Position numbers and translations under genes: made by a program | Shown here: piece after piece, positions 5,714 through 5,968 of the stretch | How the letters are laid out: every line of letters starts with the position of its first letter | How positions within the stretch are numbered: the stretch's first letter is position 1 | Notes under the pieces: model-generated | What the model saw: the letters and a program-made list of their open reading frames with translations, nothing else | What the model was told of the DNA's origin: nothing | The model's database searches: none | Source: Acidobacteriota bacterium | GTDB taxonomy: Bacteria; Acidobacteriota; Blastocatellia; Pyrinomonadales; Pyrinomonadaceae | Direction of reading: 5' to 3' | Length of the DNA stretch: 5,968 nt | Assembly: GCA_024640445.1 (NCBI GenBank) | Contig: JAHEEZ010000218.1 | Coordinates: 1 to 5,968, forward strand

Positions 5714-5730
5714 GCACGCGGGACGCGTGC
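5714..5730. repeat. GC palindrome 3, GGA loop
   Basis: GCACGCG and CGCGTGC arms around GGA, a perfect 7-bp stem. On the transcript of the epimerase gene it would fold about 35 nt after the stop, together with palindrome 2. It could protect or end that message, although no T-run is present. Confidence 0.7.
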
Positions 5731-5735
5731 GTTCC

Positions 5736-5776
5736 CACCGCTCACCGCTCACTCCATTCACGATTCACCATTCACG
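5736..5776. repeat. Degenerate heptamer tandem array overlapping a gene end
   Basis: CAC recurs with a spacing of 7, 7, 9, 7 and 7 bases. It comprises two copies of CGCTCAC (5739-5752), then ATTCACG, ATTCACC and ATTCACG (5756-5776). On the minus strand this reads as GTGAATG/GTGAATC units. The array covers the last three codons and the stop of the epimerase gene. Confidence 0.8.
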
Positions 5777-5968
5777 GTCCACCACAAACTCCCTGTACCA
5801 GTCGAGTGTCCGTTTCAGGCCTTCTTCAAGTCCCACCTCCGGCTTCCAGCCGAGCCTTTCTTCCGCACGGTCCGAAAGCAGATACTGGGCGTCGATCTCG
5901 CCCTCGATCTTCGTTTTCAAAAGCACGTTTGGCTTCAGAGATTCGGCCTTGCCCGCAACCTCTATGAT
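5765..5968 (-). CDS. NAD-dependent epimerase/dehydratase (extended SDR), C-terminal 67 residues
   Basis: The frame enters from the right edge and ends at TGA 5767-5765. The visible tail contains DAQYLLSDRAEERLGWKPEVGLEEGLKRTLDWYREF. The pattern L-G-W-x-P-x-x-x-L-E-E-G-L-x-x-T-x-x-W-Y is the C-terminal signature of extended short-chain dehydrogenases acting on nucleotide sugars, such as UDP-glucose 4-epimerase, GDP-mannose 4,6-dehydratase and CDP-glucose 4,6-dehydratase. The Rossmann domain and YxxxK catalytic site lie outside the window, so the exact sugar cannot be given. A role in polysaccharide or glycan precursor synthesis is likely. The final residues (DREW) and the stop are encoded by the edge of a heptamer repeat array, so the C-terminus may have been changed by repeat growth. 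Confidence 0.85.
   Translation of the reverse strand: MIEVAGKAESLKPNVLLKTKIEGEIDAQYLLSDRAEERLGWKPEVGLEEGLKRTLDWYREFVVDREW

Larger units (their letters stand above)
5313..5764. other. Repeat-rich intergenic region, no credible gene
   Basis: About 450 bp between the epimerase stop and the amidohydrolase ribosome site. It holds the promoter, a GGAGACA tandem, an imperfect inverted repeat of about 80 bp, at least six short palindromes with 3-4 nt loops, and a heptamer array. A 139-codon open frame (5342-5761, minus) covers it, but its translation is low-complexity, Arg/Ala-rich and built from the palindromes, with no ribosome site, so I do not call it a gene. From memory, similar mosaics are scattered in Acidobacteriota genomes. 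Confidence 0.7.

Noticed and set aside
5693..5730. Intrinsic terminator for the epimerase gene
   Set aside because: The hairpins are strong, but neither is followed by a T-run in the direction of transcription.
5342..5761. 139-codon open frame across the repeat region
   Set aside because: Its product is made of translated palindromes and repeats, it starts in the heptamer array, and it has no ribosome site. It is probably a repeat artefact.
5357..5776. CRISPR array
   Set aside because: Repeats differ in sequence and length, are much shorter than CRISPR repeats, and there are no regular unique spacers or cas genes.

Overview
The window looks like a stretch of a moderately GC-rich bacterial chromosome. 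Every gene I can support reads on the minus strand. The intergenic DNA at 5313-5764 is a patchwork of short palindromes, imperfect inverted repeats and 7-bp tandem repeats. From memory this resembles repeats common in Acidobacteriota, Blastocatellia/Pyrinomonadales in particular. That placement is a recollection-based inference, not something shown by a marker gene here. Most genes have ordinary Shine-Dalgarno sites.

Layout in the direction of transcription (right to left): the 3' end of a nucleotide-sugar epimerase/dehydratase gene (5765-5968, cut by the window edge); a 450-bp repeat-rich intergenic region ending in a good promoter-like -10 box (5341-5346); then a compact four-gene run made of a secreted amidohydrolase of the N-acyl-D-amino-acid deacylase type (3771-5300), a 59-residue two-helix membrane protein (3557-3736), a six-helix membrane protein with a possible PH-like C-terminal domain (2422-3537) and a CsaA/MetG-C-type tRNA-binding protein (2082-2435) whose start overlaps the previous stop. 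After a 114-bp gap come a two-repeat lipoprotein of unknown function (1365-1967) and a small NTF2/SnoaL-like protein (930-1322). After 145 bp more comes a secreted serine beta-lactamase-family hydrolase (1-784, cut at its C-terminus).

The genes do not form one recognisable pathway. Two secreted hydrolases acting on amide or ester substrates and a lipoprotein suggest envelope or peptide-scavenging functions. The close packing of the amidohydrolase, the small membrane protein, the large membrane protein and the tRNA-binding gene suggests co-transcription. I saw no phage, CRISPR, transposase, toxin-antitoxin or RNA genes, and no clear new defence system. The most unusual part is the repeat mosaic at 5357-5776. 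It supplies the DNA upstream of the operon promoter on one side and the final codons and stop of the epimerase gene on the other.
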